DNA of 57,036 bases from JBAZYK01 sp964582265 (GTDB taxonomy: Bacteria; Patescibacteriota; Gracilibacteria; UBA1369): the NCBI GenBank assembly GCA_964582265.1, contig CAZOQT010000004.1, forward strand, positions 1 to 57,036, read 5' to 3'. Both the position numbers and the translations under genes were made by a program. Below, in pieces: positions 41,530 to 49,598 of this stretch (its first letter is position 1; every line of letters begins with the position of its first letter). The notes beneath the pieces were generated by a model. That model searched no databases. It was not told the origin of the DNA and saw nothing but the letters and a program-made list of their open reading frames with translations.

Positions 41530-42279
41530 TTATCTTTCCAAAATAGAAATGATTGCAGCGCTGGCAATCATGGCTGTCTCCATGCGCAAAACACGCTTTC
41601 CTAAGGAAAAACAGTTTAGCTGTAAATCATTTATTAGATTTTTTTCTTTTTCACTGAATCCTCCTTCCGGGCCAATTAAAAGCGAAATCGAACTATATTT
41701 TTTGATTTGATCTTTAAAAAGTTCATAGGTATTAGTATTTTTATTCATTCTTTCCATGGCAACCAAAATTTGCTCATGATGGGCATGTTTTTTTAGGTAT
41801 TGATCCAGTTTTCCCCCAATTATAAAATCAGTAATTTTTGCTCTTTCAGATTGTTCAGCTGCCTCAATCAATATTTTCTGAATTCTTTCTGGTTTTAGAT
41901 GATGTTTCATTTGTGAAAAGTCACTTTCCAATAGCGTAATTCCGGTTGCGCCAAGTTCCACTGCTTTTTGCAGTATAAAATCTAATTTATCTGGCTTATT
42001 TGGAAGACAAATTAAAATATTCAATTCAAAGTCCAATTCATTTTCATTTTTTTTGCTTTCCATGAATTCCAGTTTCACGTGATGTTTATTTGCTTCCAAA
42101 ACTGAATATTTGCATTCAGTTGTATTGCCATTATTAAGCAGGACCACATTATCTCCGGCTTTAGCCCTTAGCACAGTGCTTAATTGAAAAATTATCTCCG
42201 GTTCAGATTGCGCGTTTAAATCAAAATCTCCTGGAGTAATTGTGCTATTTCTTAGAAAAAAACGATACATTCTAGCCAT
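41530..42279 (-). CDS. rsmE: 16S rRNA (uracil-1498-N3)-methyltransferase RsmE
   Basis: RsmE is a SPOUT methyltransferase acting on 16S rRNA U1498. The 249-residue protein begins MARMYRFFLRN, has an N-terminal PUA-like domain (residues 1-75, LLNNGNTTECKYSV), and the knot motifs LLIGPEGGFSEKEK and FSLGKRVLRMETAMIASAA near the C-terminus, which are diagnostic. A second Met three codons later (MYRFFLRN) is also possible. The start is six bases after the nadA stop, so translation is probably coupled. The pairing with nadA has no known metabolic reason. Confidence 0.95.
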   Translation of the reverse strand: MARMYRFFLRNSTITPGDFDLNAQSEPEIIFQLSTVLRAKAGDNVVLLNNGNTTECKYSVLEANKHHVKLEFMESKKNENELDFELNILICLPNKPDKLDFILQKAVELGATGITLLESDFSQMKHHLKPERIQKILIEAAEQSERAKITDFIIGGKLDQYLKKHAHHEQILVAMERMNKNTNTYELFKDQIKKYSSISLLIGPEGGFSEKEKNLINDLQLNCFSLGKRVLRMETAMIASAAIISILER

Positions 42280-42285
42280 ATAGAA

Positions 42286-43302
42286 TTAATTACTCAATTC
42301 AAACATTTTTTTTAGTGATTTTTCGGCTTTTATTCTAATTTCCTCTGGTATATCAATTACCTGTTCTGGTTTTGGTTCACGCAAAGTTTGCAAAACTAAA
42401 GGTAAAGTATTCAATTTCATGTATGGACAAAGTGCACACATCCCCAAAAATTTCTTTTCTGGAAAATCAACCCTAAGTCTATCAGAAAAACTGCATTCAG
42501 TTACTAACATAAAGTAAGGCGCATCTGAATTTTTCACAAAACGAATCATATCGCCAGTTCCACCGGCATAATCAGCCGCCATAGCCACTTCGGGCGCGCA
42601 TTCAGTATGAGCCAAGACTTTAAGTCCAGGATATTTTCTTTTAAATATTTCAATCTTGGCTGCTTTAAAATCTTTATGCACAATACATTTCCCATGCCAT
42701 GAGATAATCTTCTTTTTAGTCATAGCCTGCAAGTTTTCTGCCATATATTCATCAGGGATGAATATAACTTTATCCGATTTCAATCCTTCTACTATTTTTA
42801 GCGCGTTGGCAGAAGTACAACAAACGTCAGCCTCTGCCTTTACTTCTGCCGAAGTATTTACATAGCAAACAACAGGGACGCCAGGATATTGAGTTTTTAG
42901 CGCCCTCACATCATCTGCATTAATTGCATCAGCAAGTGAACAGCCAGCCTTAACAGCTGGTAAAATCACTTGTTTATTAGGATTTAAAATCTTGGCTGTC
43001 TCTGCCATAAACTTTACTCCACAAAATATGATCATTTCCGCAGTGGTTTCTGCTGCAATTTTACTTAATTGATATGAATCACCCTGAAAATCGGCTATCC
43101 CAAATAGAATATCTGGAGTTTGATATGAATGCGCCAAAATAACTGCATTTTTCGCTTCTTTAAGAGCTTTTATCTCTAAAGTAAGCGGGGCAAAGCGTTC
43201 ACACTGTTCAAGCGTATAAGGTACGTGCTGCAGTTTTTGAAACAGCCTTTCTGCTTCTTTTTGCAGGTCAAATTGGCTTATTTTATGGTTATTGGCAGTC
43301 AT
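42286..43302 (-). CDS. nadA: Quinolinate synthase NadA
   Basis: NadA condenses iminoaspartate with dihydroxyacetone phosphate to quinolinate, the first committed ring-forming step of NAD synthesis. The 338-residue protein has KNAVILAHSYQTPDI, IIFCGVKFMAETAKIL, VCYVNTSAEVKAEAD, VCCTSANAL, LAHTECAPEV and LGMCALCPYMK. The cysteine set is sufficient for its 4Fe-4S cluster. I start at MTANNHKISQFD (43302): the frame goes on to 43356, but a CATAAT box ends seven bases before this ATG. NadB and NadC are not in the window, which is curious for a CPR-type genome. It is followed by rsmE. Confidence 0.96.
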   Translation of the reverse strand: MTANNHKISQFDLQKEAERLFQKLQHVPYTLEQCERFAPLTLEIKALKEAKNAVILAHSYQTPDILFGIADFQGDSYQLSKIAAETTAEMIIFCGVKFMAETAKILNPNKQVILPAVKAGCSLADAINADDVRALKTQYPGVPVVCYVNTSAEVKAEADVCCTSANALKIVEGLKSDKVIFIPDEYMAENLQAMTKKKIISWHGKCIVHKDFKAAKIEIFKRKYPGLKVLAHTECAPEVAMAADYAGGTGDMIRFVKNSDAPYFMLVTECSFSDRLRVDFPEKKFLGMCALCPYMKLNTLPLVLQTLREPKPEQVIDIPEEIRIKAEKSLKKMFELSN

Positions 43303-43309
43303 AAAATGC

Positions 43310-43315
43310 ATTATG
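43310..43315 (-). promoter_or_regulatory. -10 box seven bases before the nadA start
   Basis: The minus strand reads CATAAT, one mismatch from consensus, and its last base is seven bases before the ATG at 43302. The -35 region is weak. The spacing predicts a leaderless transcript. Confidence 0.4.
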
Positions 43316-43384
43316 CTGCAAGACTTTAGCACAAAAGAATACTGCAAAAAAGCCAATTTAATCCCAAATTATCCCCAGAATGGC

Positions 43385-43852
43385 TTATGTGATATCAATT
43401 ACGCCTAAACTATTTACTGTAATTGTCCAGGCACTACCTTGAGTTGGCGTTACCACTATTGTGCCATATCTACTGGTTTTTCCGGTTAATTTATCAAAAA
43501 GCACTTCGGAACCACCTCCATTAAGGCTTACGCTGGTAAAACTTAAATCACTGGGTAAAGTAATGGTTGAATCATATGAAGTGTTTCTAGCAGCATAGGT
43601 AGCTCCTTTAAAAAGGGTGTAACTGCGACTGCCAGTATTAAAGTAAACACCCCATGTGTCGTCCTTATACCTTGTTATTGAGCGCATTTGCGCCAATTTC
43701 AGGGTATATGTCATTTCATGAACTTTAGTGTTTAAATCGTTAGAAATAATACGACCAGTGGAAATAGTAAAGCTTGCAGTTGCAATCATAATGATTATTG
43801 CTGTAACAACAACCAACTCAAAGAGCGTAAAACCATTTTTTGCAGCACGCAT
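43385..43852 (-). CDS. Type IV prepilin-like protein (FimT/GspH type)
   Basis: The protein begins MRAAKNGFTLFELVVVTAII. This is a prepilin leader with the cleavage site after Gly and Phe at the new N-terminus, Glu5 present (FTLFE), and a long hydrophobic helix. The mature body of about 140 residues is β-rich with Ser/Thr and a LNGGGSEVLFDKLTG loop, as in FimT or GspH minor pilins. The family start corresponds to 43852; an ATG seven codons earlier would add a non-standard leader. It follows pilC by 37 bases. Its likely role is a minor pilin that primes assembly. Confidence 0.85.
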   Translation of the reverse strand: MRAAKNGFTLFELVVVTAIIIMIATASFTISTGRIISNDLNTKVHEMTYTLKLAQMRSITRYKDDTWGVYFNTGSRSYTLFKGATYAARNTSYDSTITLPSDLSFTSVSLNGGGSEVLFDKLTGKTSRYGTIVVTPTQGSAWTITVNSLGVIDIT

Positions 43853-43889
43853 ATTTTTATAATGAGCAATCATTTCAAATTCTTAATTA

Positions 43890-44978
43890 CTAATTCTTAA
43901 TTCCACCAGTTATCTTGTAAATCGGTCCTAAAATAGACATTGCCACCAAACCTACGATGCTTCCAATTACAAGCAGCAATAACGGCTCAATGATTGTAGA
44001 AAGATTTTTTACAGTTGTATCAACTTCGGATTCATAAAATTCACTTAAATATTTCAATGTGGAATCAAGACTTCCGGTTCTTTCTCCCATTGCAATCATG
44101 TATTTAAACATTTTTGGGAAAAGTTTTGGATAAGATTCAAAAGATTCGGCTAAGGTATTACCTTTTTCAATCGCAAGTACAAAGTGGCTTATTGCCGCTC
44201 TATATACGCGGTTGTCCGTTGCGTCCGCCGTAATTTTTAAACTGCGATCCAATGGAATACCACTGTATAAAAGTGTGCTTAAAGTATGTGTAAAAAGTTC
44301 AAGATTAAGATTTTGGACGATTTTTCCAAATACAGGCAATCTTACAATAATTGAATGTGTGAAGGGCTTAATAAAGTTTTGTCTAAGCAGCCATACCAAT
44401 AAAATTATAAAAACAATCATCCCCCCAATAATTAATAGGCCATGTTGACTCATGGCGTTTGTAATGAAAATTAAAATGCGGGTTGTTACTGGGAGCTCTA
44501 CATCAAGCGTCGAGAAAAGTGGCAAAATTCTAGGAAATACAAATATTGCCATACATATACCCAGAATTATAACCGCGCTAAGAATAAACATTGGATAAAT
44601 CATGGCAGATTTAACCTTTTGCTTTAAAGTGCGGGTTTTTTCCAGGTTTTCCGCAAGATAAGCCAGGTTTTTTTCCAAAGTTCCAGAAAGTTCACCTGTC
44701 TTTACCAGATTTAAGTAGAGTGCAGAAAAATACTGTGGATAATGTGACAGGGAACTATAAAAACTTTCGCCGCCTTCAAGTAAATTCATTATTCTGCGCA
44801 ACACTTCTTTTAATTTACCTGTAGCCAAATCATGTAGCATGGCCAGTGTTTCAAATAAAGTTAAACCACTTTTTAACGCAAGTGATAAGTGTCGTGTAAA
44901 AAAAAGTAATTCGGTTGCACTAACTCCACCAATACTAATTTCTATATTCCATGATTTTTTCTTTTGAACTTGAGGCAT
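43890..44978 (-). CDS. pilC: Type IV pilus inner-membrane platform protein PilC
   Basis: PilC/GspF links the cytoplasmic motor to the growing pilus. The 362-residue protein has two T2SS_F repeats. The first is at about 15-140 (FFTRHLSLALKSGLTLFETL, then VKTGELSGTLEKNLAYLAE). The second is at about 215-340 (LFTHTLSTLLYSGIPLDRSL, then IAMGERTGSLDSTLKYLSE). Membrane helices lie at about 125-150, 175-195 and 330-355. It is downstream of pilB and upstream of a prepilin, the usual order. The short N-terminus lacks the extra domain of some PilC proteins. Confidence 0.93.
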   Translation of the reverse strand: MPQVQKKKSWNIEISIGGVSATELLFFTRHLSLALKSGLTLFETLAMLHDLATGKLKEVLRRIMNLLEGGESFYSSLSHYPQYFSALYLNLVKTGELSGTLEKNLAYLAENLEKTRTLKQKVKSAMIYPMFILSAVIILGICMAIFVFPRILPLFSTLDVELPVTTRILIFITNAMSQHGLLIIGGMIVFIILLVWLLRQNFIKPFTHSIIVRLPVFGKIVQNLNLELFTHTLSTLLYSGIPLDRSLKITADATDNRVYRAAISHFVLAIEKGNTLAESFESYPKLFPKMFKYMIAMGERTGSLDSTLKYLSEFYESEVDTTVKNLSTIIEPLLLLVIGSIVGLVAMSILGPIYKITGGIKN

Positions 44979-44999
44979 GCCGCATCAATTTATAATTTA

Positions 45000-46670
45000 T
45001 TATAGTTTCACAACTCTAAGCATTTCTTCTACCGTGGTCTTACCATTCCAAACCTTTTGTAAAGCGTCATCAAACATTGTTTTCATTCCCTCTTTAACAG
45101 CTTGAGCCTTAATGACGTCGGCTGCAGCATTTTTAATAATCAGTTCACGAATTTCATCTGTAACTTCTAGTACTTCAAACACACCAAGACGTCCTTTATA
45201 GCCAGTATTCTGACAAACTTCACATCCTTTGCCTTTATATAATAAAATACGGTCCTTTCCTTGAAATAATTTTTGTACTATTTCTTCTGGAATGCGTTTT
45301 CTTTGTTCATCCATGGTGGTTTCAAAACTATAAATGCAATTTTTACAGATTGCGCGCACAAGTCTTTGTGCCAAAGCTACATTAACAGTGGAAGCCACTA
45401 GAAATGATTGAATTCCCATATCAAGTAAGCGTGGCAAGGTTGTTGCCGCATCATTTGTATGAATACTCGATAGCACCAGATGTCCTGTCATGGCGGAGTT
45501 TACCGCAATGGAGGCTGTTTCTTGATCACGAATTTCACCAACCATAATAATATTTGGATCCTGACGCACCAGGGAACGAAGACCTGCGGCAAAAGTTAAA
45601 TTTGCTCTTGGGTTAACCTGAATTTGCGTAACATTATCCATGTTATATTCAACTGGGTCTTCGATGGTTGCAATGTTAACTTCACGCCTATTTAAAATTT
45701 TTAAAATTGCATACAGGGTGGTTGTTTTACCAGCACCAGTAGGACCTGTAGCCAAAATCATTCCCCATGGCTTTTTTATGTTTTCGTGCAAAATATTATA
45801 ATCACGTTCAGAAAATCCCAAATCTTCCAAAGAAAAGCGGCGAGACTTTTCGGAAAGTAAACGCATTACAATGTTTTCTCCTTTAGTTGTTGGCAAAATA
45901 GAAACACGAATATCAACAGGTTCGTTTTCAAACATGTACTCAAACTTACCATCTTGGGGTGCTTGATGTTCATCTGTTCTAAGTAGTGACAATACTTTAA
46001 TTCTGGTCACAACTGATTCATGTATATTTTTTGGGAAAGTTATAATGTCATGCATTACACCATCAAGACGAAAACGCACCAGAGTATGGTCATATTGTGG
46101 TTCTACGTGAATATCGGAAGCTTTTTTCTTGTACCCATCAAGTAAAAGCAAATCTACAATTTTAACTACTGCGCTATCCTGATTTTCCGAAAAAGCTGCT
46201 TCTTTTAGATGAGATTGAATTAATCGCTCAAATTCACTTTGCAGTTCTTTTTGATAAAAATATAGACACTTTTGAATTACTGCAGGTGTTGAATAATAAA
46301 TTTCCAAAGGAGATTGTAACGTTTTCTGAAGCAAATGAATCAAAACAGTATCATCAGGATTACTTAGCACCAGTTTGATTTTTTCTCCTTCTTTATTGAA
46401 ACAAATCACATTTTGAGCCTTCGCAAAATCTTCCGGGATCAAATTAAGAATATTTTTATCCACAATAACACGCTCCAGGTCCACAAATCGCCAGCCGTTT
46501 AAGTCTGCAATAATTTGTCCAAGCTGGGCATCGGTTAAAATATCTTTTTCTCTAATAACTTCTTCCGCTGGTTTTGTTTCACTTGCTTTACAAAGTTCAT
46601 CATATACTGATTTACTTACAAAATTTCCTTTCAGCAGAAAATCCAATAATTTTTTAGCAGATTCATTCAT
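45000..46670 (-). CDS. pilB: Type IV pilus assembly ATPase PilB
   Basis: PilB is the AAA+ motor of pilus extension. The N-terminal MshEN-type domain (residues 1-150) is followed by the secretion ATPase. ASDIHVEPQYDHTLVRFRLD, Walker A GPTGAGKTTTLYAIL, the Asp box, Walker B IIMVGEIRDQETASIAV, a HLVLSSIHTNDAATTLPRLL His box, and the zinc-binding pairs CKNC and CEVC are all present. Length (556) is typical. An extended -10 box lies at 46699-46707, divergent from the sensor kinase. PilT, the retraction motor, is not in the window. Confidence 0.96.
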   Translation of the reverse strand: MNESAKKLLDFLLKGNFVSKSVYDELCKASETKPAEEVIREKDILTDAQLGQIIADLNGWRFVDLERVIVDKNILNLIPEDFAKAQNVICFNKEGEKIKLVLSNPDDTVLIHLLQKTLQSPLEIYYSTPAVIQKCLYFYQKELQSEFERLIQSHLKEAAFSENQDSAVVKIVDLLLLDGYKKKASDIHVEPQYDHTLVRFRLDGVMHDIITFPKNIHESVVTRIKVLSLLRTDEHQAPQDGKFEYMFENEPVDIRVSILPTTKGENIVMRLLSEKSRRFSLEDLGFSERDYNILHENIKKPWGMILATGPTGAGKTTTLYAILKILNRREVNIATIEDPVEYNMDNVTQIQVNPRANLTFAAGLRSLVRQDPNIIMVGEIRDQETASIAVNSAMTGHLVLSSIHTNDAATTLPRLLDMGIQSFLVASTVNVALAQRLVRAICKNCIYSFETTMDEQRKRIPEEIVQKLFQGKDRILLYKGKGCEVCQNTGYKGRLGVFEVLEVTDEIRELIIKNAAADVIKAQAVKEGMKTMFDDALQKVWNGKTTVEEMLRVVKL

Positions 46671-46698
46671 CCCATTTCTGGTTAATAAAAATCTTTAT

Positions 46699-46707
46699 AT
46701 TTTAGCA
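46699..46707 (-). promoter_or_regulatory. Extended -10 promoter of pilB
   Basis: The minus strand reads TGC-TAAAAT in the context TGTGCTAAAAT, identical to the box at 198-206. The leader would be about 22-24 bases. Confidence 0.45.
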
Positions 46708-46716
46708 CATTTAAGG

Positions 46717-46722
46717 TATAAT
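46717..46722 (+). promoter_or_regulatory. -10 box of the sensor kinase operon
   Basis: A perfect TATAAT ends at 46722. The -35 region (about 46694-46699) is TTTATA, a weak match. Seven bases after the box comes an ATG at 46730 that opens a three-codon frame rather than the kinase gene. Confidence 0.5.
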
Positions 46723-46729
46723 GTGAAGA

Positions 46730-46749
46730 ATGAATCTATGAGATTATGA
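46730..46749 (+). other. Two overlapping three-codon ORFs leading into the sensor kinase start
   Basis: ATG AAT CTA TGA (46730-46741) overlaps ATG AGA TTA TGA (46738-46749), which in turn overlaps the kinase start ATG (46746-46748). Both junctions are ATGA. The first ATG is at the predicted 5' end of the transcript. The pattern suggests sequential termination and reinitiation, but a chance arrangement is possible. Confidence 0.45.
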
Positions 46750-48596
46750 AAATAAAAACAAAACTGCAAATCAGTTCACTTTCTACATTGTTTGTAGCCC
46801 TGGCTCTTGGCTTAGTGCTTTTTGGGTCAGCTGTTAAAACGAATCAGGCCTATGAAGAAGGAAAAAGGGTAGTAGAAATTAACCAGAAAATTACACAGAT
46901 TAAGCAAATATCCGAGCATTATTTTGATAAAGCGCAAAGTAAACAGGAGCTTGAATGGTACGCGGTTTTTAATCAAATCAGTAAATTGGTTGGTGCTGAT
47001 TTTTCTCAGCAAAAGAATCAAATTATGATTGAGAACCTGCGTCAAAATCAAGAAGACATACAAGCGATTTTCCTGCAATACAAGCTGGAAAAAAACAATA
47101 AGCAAAAGTACAAAGGTATTTTATTGGAAAAAATAGATAAATTACAAAATCTATCAACTGAGTTAAATTATTCCCTTCAAAGCCAAATTGGTGAATACGA
47201 AGCTACTTCAAAATCAATTATTTTTCTTTCGATAGGTATTATAATTATTATGATTGGTAGCTTTTCATTTCTATTTAGAAGAAATATCGCAGAGCCAGTT
47301 AACGAATTATATGAAGGTACAATTAAAATTGCCGATGGCGATTTAAATTACAAATTAGATTTTAAGCGTGAGGATGAAATTGGCAAACTTGCGAATTCTT
47401 TTGATGAAATGACATCAAAATTAAAAGATCTATATACAAATTTGGAGCAAAAAATTCAGGAAAGAACCAACCAAATTTATAAAAAAATGGAAGAAATAAA
47501 GAAGACAAAACGTAATCTGGAAAAGGAAAAATCTCAGGGGGATGCCATTTTGTCTAGTTTAGCGGAGGGGATGGTTGTGGTAAATGGAAGTGGTAAAATT
47601 GTTTTTGTTAATGAGCCTTTGTTAACTTTGTTGGACCAGCAAAAGCAAGAATTGATAAATGGAAATATTTATCAATGTTGCCGCCTTGCAAAGGAAAGCG
47701 GTAAGGAACTTAATAAAGCGGAATCACCAGTTTACTTGGGTCTTACAAAAGGTGAAAAATTGATTGATAATAAAGATTATCATTTAGTTACTAAAACCAA
47801 CAAACGGCTGGAAGTATCTATTACTGTTAGTCCTGTAGTTGTTAAATCCAAAATAATTGGTGCGATTTTATCCATTCGAGATATCACCAAGGAAAAAGAA
47901 GTTCAACGCCTAAAGGATGAATTTTTGTCATTTGCTGCGCACCAATTGCGAACTCCACTTGGAAGTATGCGTTGGAATTTGGAAATTATGTTAGCTGAGC
48001 CCAAAGAAAATGTTCCAGCAAAGCATTTGGAAAAATTGCAGGAAATGTATGAAAGTAATGTCAGAATAATTCATTTAATTAATGAGTTATTGGATGTATC
48101 TGCGATTGATGAGGGCGTATACAAGGACTCTCCAGTTGCAACAGATGTTGTTTCAATTATCAAAAATCAAATTAAAGAAATGCAAAATTTTGCATCCATG
48201 CGTCAAGTTACAATTTCTATGGAAAATCCAGCTTTTGGGGTGCCAAAAGCAGTTGTTGATCCAAAGAATTTTAATGAAGTAATAGATAATCTTTTATCAA
48301 ACGCTGTAAAGTACAATAAAACTGGCGGTAAGGTTAAAATTAAATTTAATATAAAAGAAAAAAAATTATTAATCACTATTGAAGACACTGGTATAGGAAT
48401 TCCAGAAAATGATCAAAAGCTTGTTTTTACCAAGTTTTTTAGAGCGCATAATGCAATTCTACAACAGACAGAAGGTACAGGTCTTGGATTATTCATGGTG
48501 AAATATTATGTGGAAAGATGGGGCGGAAAAATCTGGCTGGAAAGTGAGGAAAATAAATTTACAAAATATTTTTTAGAATTAAAAATCAATGACTGA
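46746..48596 (+). CDS. Membrane sensor histidine kinase (HAMP-PAS-HisKA-HATPase)
   Basis: Two membrane helices (about 8-30 and 155-177) bracket a 120-residue extracellular helical sensor. A HAMP domain (178-230, FRRNIAEPVNELYEGTIKIA), a coiled coil and a PAS domain (about 268-375, SLAEGMVVVNGSGKIVFVNE) follow. The HisKA domain has FAAHQLRTPLGSM with phospho-acceptor His399. The ATPase has the N box IDNLLSNAVKYN, then EDTGIGIPEND and TEGTGLGLFMVKYY. The start ATG overlaps a three-codon ORF. The stop overlaps the response-regulator gene by eight bases (48589-48596), so translation is coupled. Its setting between pilus blocks suggests it senses a surface or pilus-related signal; that is inference. 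Confidence 0.94.
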   Translation: MKIKTKLQISSLSTLFVALALGLVLFGSAVKTNQAYEEGKRVVEINQKITQIKQISEHYFDKAQSKQELEWYAVFNQISKLVGADFSQQKNQIMIENLRQNQEDIQAIFLQYKLEKNNKQKYKGILLEKIDKLQNLSTELNYSLQSQIGEYEATSKSIIFLSIGIIIIMIGSFSFLFRRNIAEPVNELYEGTIKIADGDLNYKLDFKREDEIGKLANSFDEMTSKLKDLYTNLEQKIQERTNQIYKKMEEIKKTKRNLEKEKSQGDAILSSLAEGMVVVNGSGKIVFVNEPLLTLLDQQKQELINGNIYQCCRLAKESGKELNKAESPVYLGLTKGEKLIDNKDYHLVTKTNKRLEVSITVSPVVVKSKIIGAILSIRDITKEKEVQRLKDEFLSFAAHQLRTPLGSMRWNLEIMLAEPKENVPAKHLEKLQEMYESNVRIIHLINELLDVSAIDEGVYKDSPVATDVVSIIKNQIKEMQNFASMRQVTISMENPAFGVPKAVVDPKNFNEVIDNLLSNAVKYNKTGGKVKIKFNIKEKKLLITIEDTGIGIPENDQKLVFTKFFRAHNAILQQTEGTGLGLFMVKYYVERWGGKIWLESEENKFTKYFLELKIND

Positions 48597-48993
48597 TACA
48601 AATACAAAAAATGATATTTCAAATGGCAAAAAATTTATTCTCGTAATTGAGGATGATAAATTTTATGGCAATATCTTTTTTACCAAATTTTCAGAAGAGG
48701 GGTACGATATTGTTGTAGCAGCTGATGGCCAAAAGGGCATAGAAGAAGCAAAAAAACGAAAGCCTGACCTTATTTTGCTTGATTTAATAATGCCTGTAAT
48801 GGATGGTTTTGAAGCATTAAAAGCTTTGAAATCAGATCCTGTATTGGCAGAGGTTAAAGTGATGATTTTATCAAATTTAGGGCAGGAAGATGACGTAAAA
48901 AAAGCAATTGAAATGGGTGCAGTTGATTATATGATCAAGGCGAATGTTTCTTTACAGGAAGCTGTAGATAAGGTTAAAAAATTCCTTACTTAA
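48589..48993 (+). CDS. Stand-alone receiver-domain response regulator
   Basis: The 134-residue protein is a single receiver domain. FILVIEDDKFYGNIF supplies the acidic pair, RKPDLILLDLIMPVMDG contains the phospho-acceptor Asp65, then MILSNLGQEDDVKKAIEMG has the conserved Ser/Thr region, and Lys in MIKANVSL is the usual final Lys. No output domain is attached. It would signal by binding another protein, as CheY-like or pilus-control receivers do. Its start overlaps the kinase stop. A terminator follows within 20 bases. Confidence 0.94.
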   Translation: MTDTNTKNDISNGKKFILVIEDDKFYGNIFFTKFSEEGYDIVVAADGQKGIEEAKKRKPDLILLDLIMPVMDGFEALKALKSDPVLAEVKVMILSNLGQEDDVKKAIEMGAVDYMIKANVSLQEAVDKVKKFLT

Positions 48994-49005
48994 AATTGTT
49001 TATTG

Positions 49006-49039
49006 CAAAAAAAAGGCCCGCCGTATGGCGGGCCTTTTT
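49006..49039 (+). terminator. Strong bidirectional terminator between the response regulator and pilin
   Basis: GGCCCGCC (49015-49022) pairs with GGCGGGCC (49027-49034) around GTAT, with an A run on one side and TTTTT on the other. It ends the two-component operon and, on the other strand, the pilin operon. Confidence 0.9.
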
Positions 49040-49051
49040 AAATTGATTTGA

Positions 49052-49552
49052 TTATCTAACTACCTGGATTGTTGGAGGTGTTCCACTTCCACCTGCACCT
49101 TCTCCATCAGCATCGCAAGCGCCAACAGTAAGAGTACCTAAAGCTCCTTTGCTTAGGTAGTAGTCTGTTTTAGCATCAGTACCTGATTTTGGATCTTTTG
49201 GAATAGCACCTAAATAGTTCTTTGGTAAAGCTGAAAGGTCAACACAAGCTGATTGAGTTGTAAGAGCTCCACATCCTGTATTACATCCTGATGAATCTGT
49301 ACCGATTACATAATTTAAATCATTTGTTAAAGCTGCTACTGTTGTGTAATTAGAACCTGTATTGTCTGCTTGATACTTCTTAAGAGCATCCAAAATTGAA
49401 GCTACATCTGTAGAACGACGCGCGTTGTTAGCAGCATTAATACGCTTTGCAGGGTCAATAGCAACGAAAATACCTGCTGCCAAAATCGCGATCACAGCGA
49501 TTACGATAATAAGTTCCACGAGGGTGAAACCATTCTTCTTTGGATGTTTCAT
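49052..49552 (-). CDS. Major type IV pilin-like prepilin
   Basis: MKHPKKNGFTLVELIIVIAV is a classic prepilin: basic leader, Gly cleavage site, FTLVE with Glu5 and a hydrophobic helix. The 166-residue protein has a C-terminal domain with Cys in GCNTGCGAL, SACVDL and GACDAD, so two disulfides are possible. There is also an NPKSGTDAKTDYYLS-like loop (PKDPKSGTDAKTDYYL). It is the last gene of the upper pilus operon, directly before a strong terminator. Its size and the single GspG/PilA-like body suggest the main pilus subunit. The DsbA-like protein at 12348 could form its disulfides. Confidence 0.9.
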   Translation of the reverse strand: MKHPKKNGFTLVELIIVIAVIAILAAGIFVAIDPAKRINAANNARRSTDVASILDALKKYQADNTGSNYTTVAALTNDLNYVIGTDSSGCNTGCGALTTQSACVDLSALPKNYLGAIPKDPKSGTDAKTDYYLSKGALGTLTVGACDADGEGAGGSGTPPTIQVVR

Positions 49553-49598
49553 TTTAAATAAAATTAAGAAATAATCCCGACAAATTATATACTATAGG

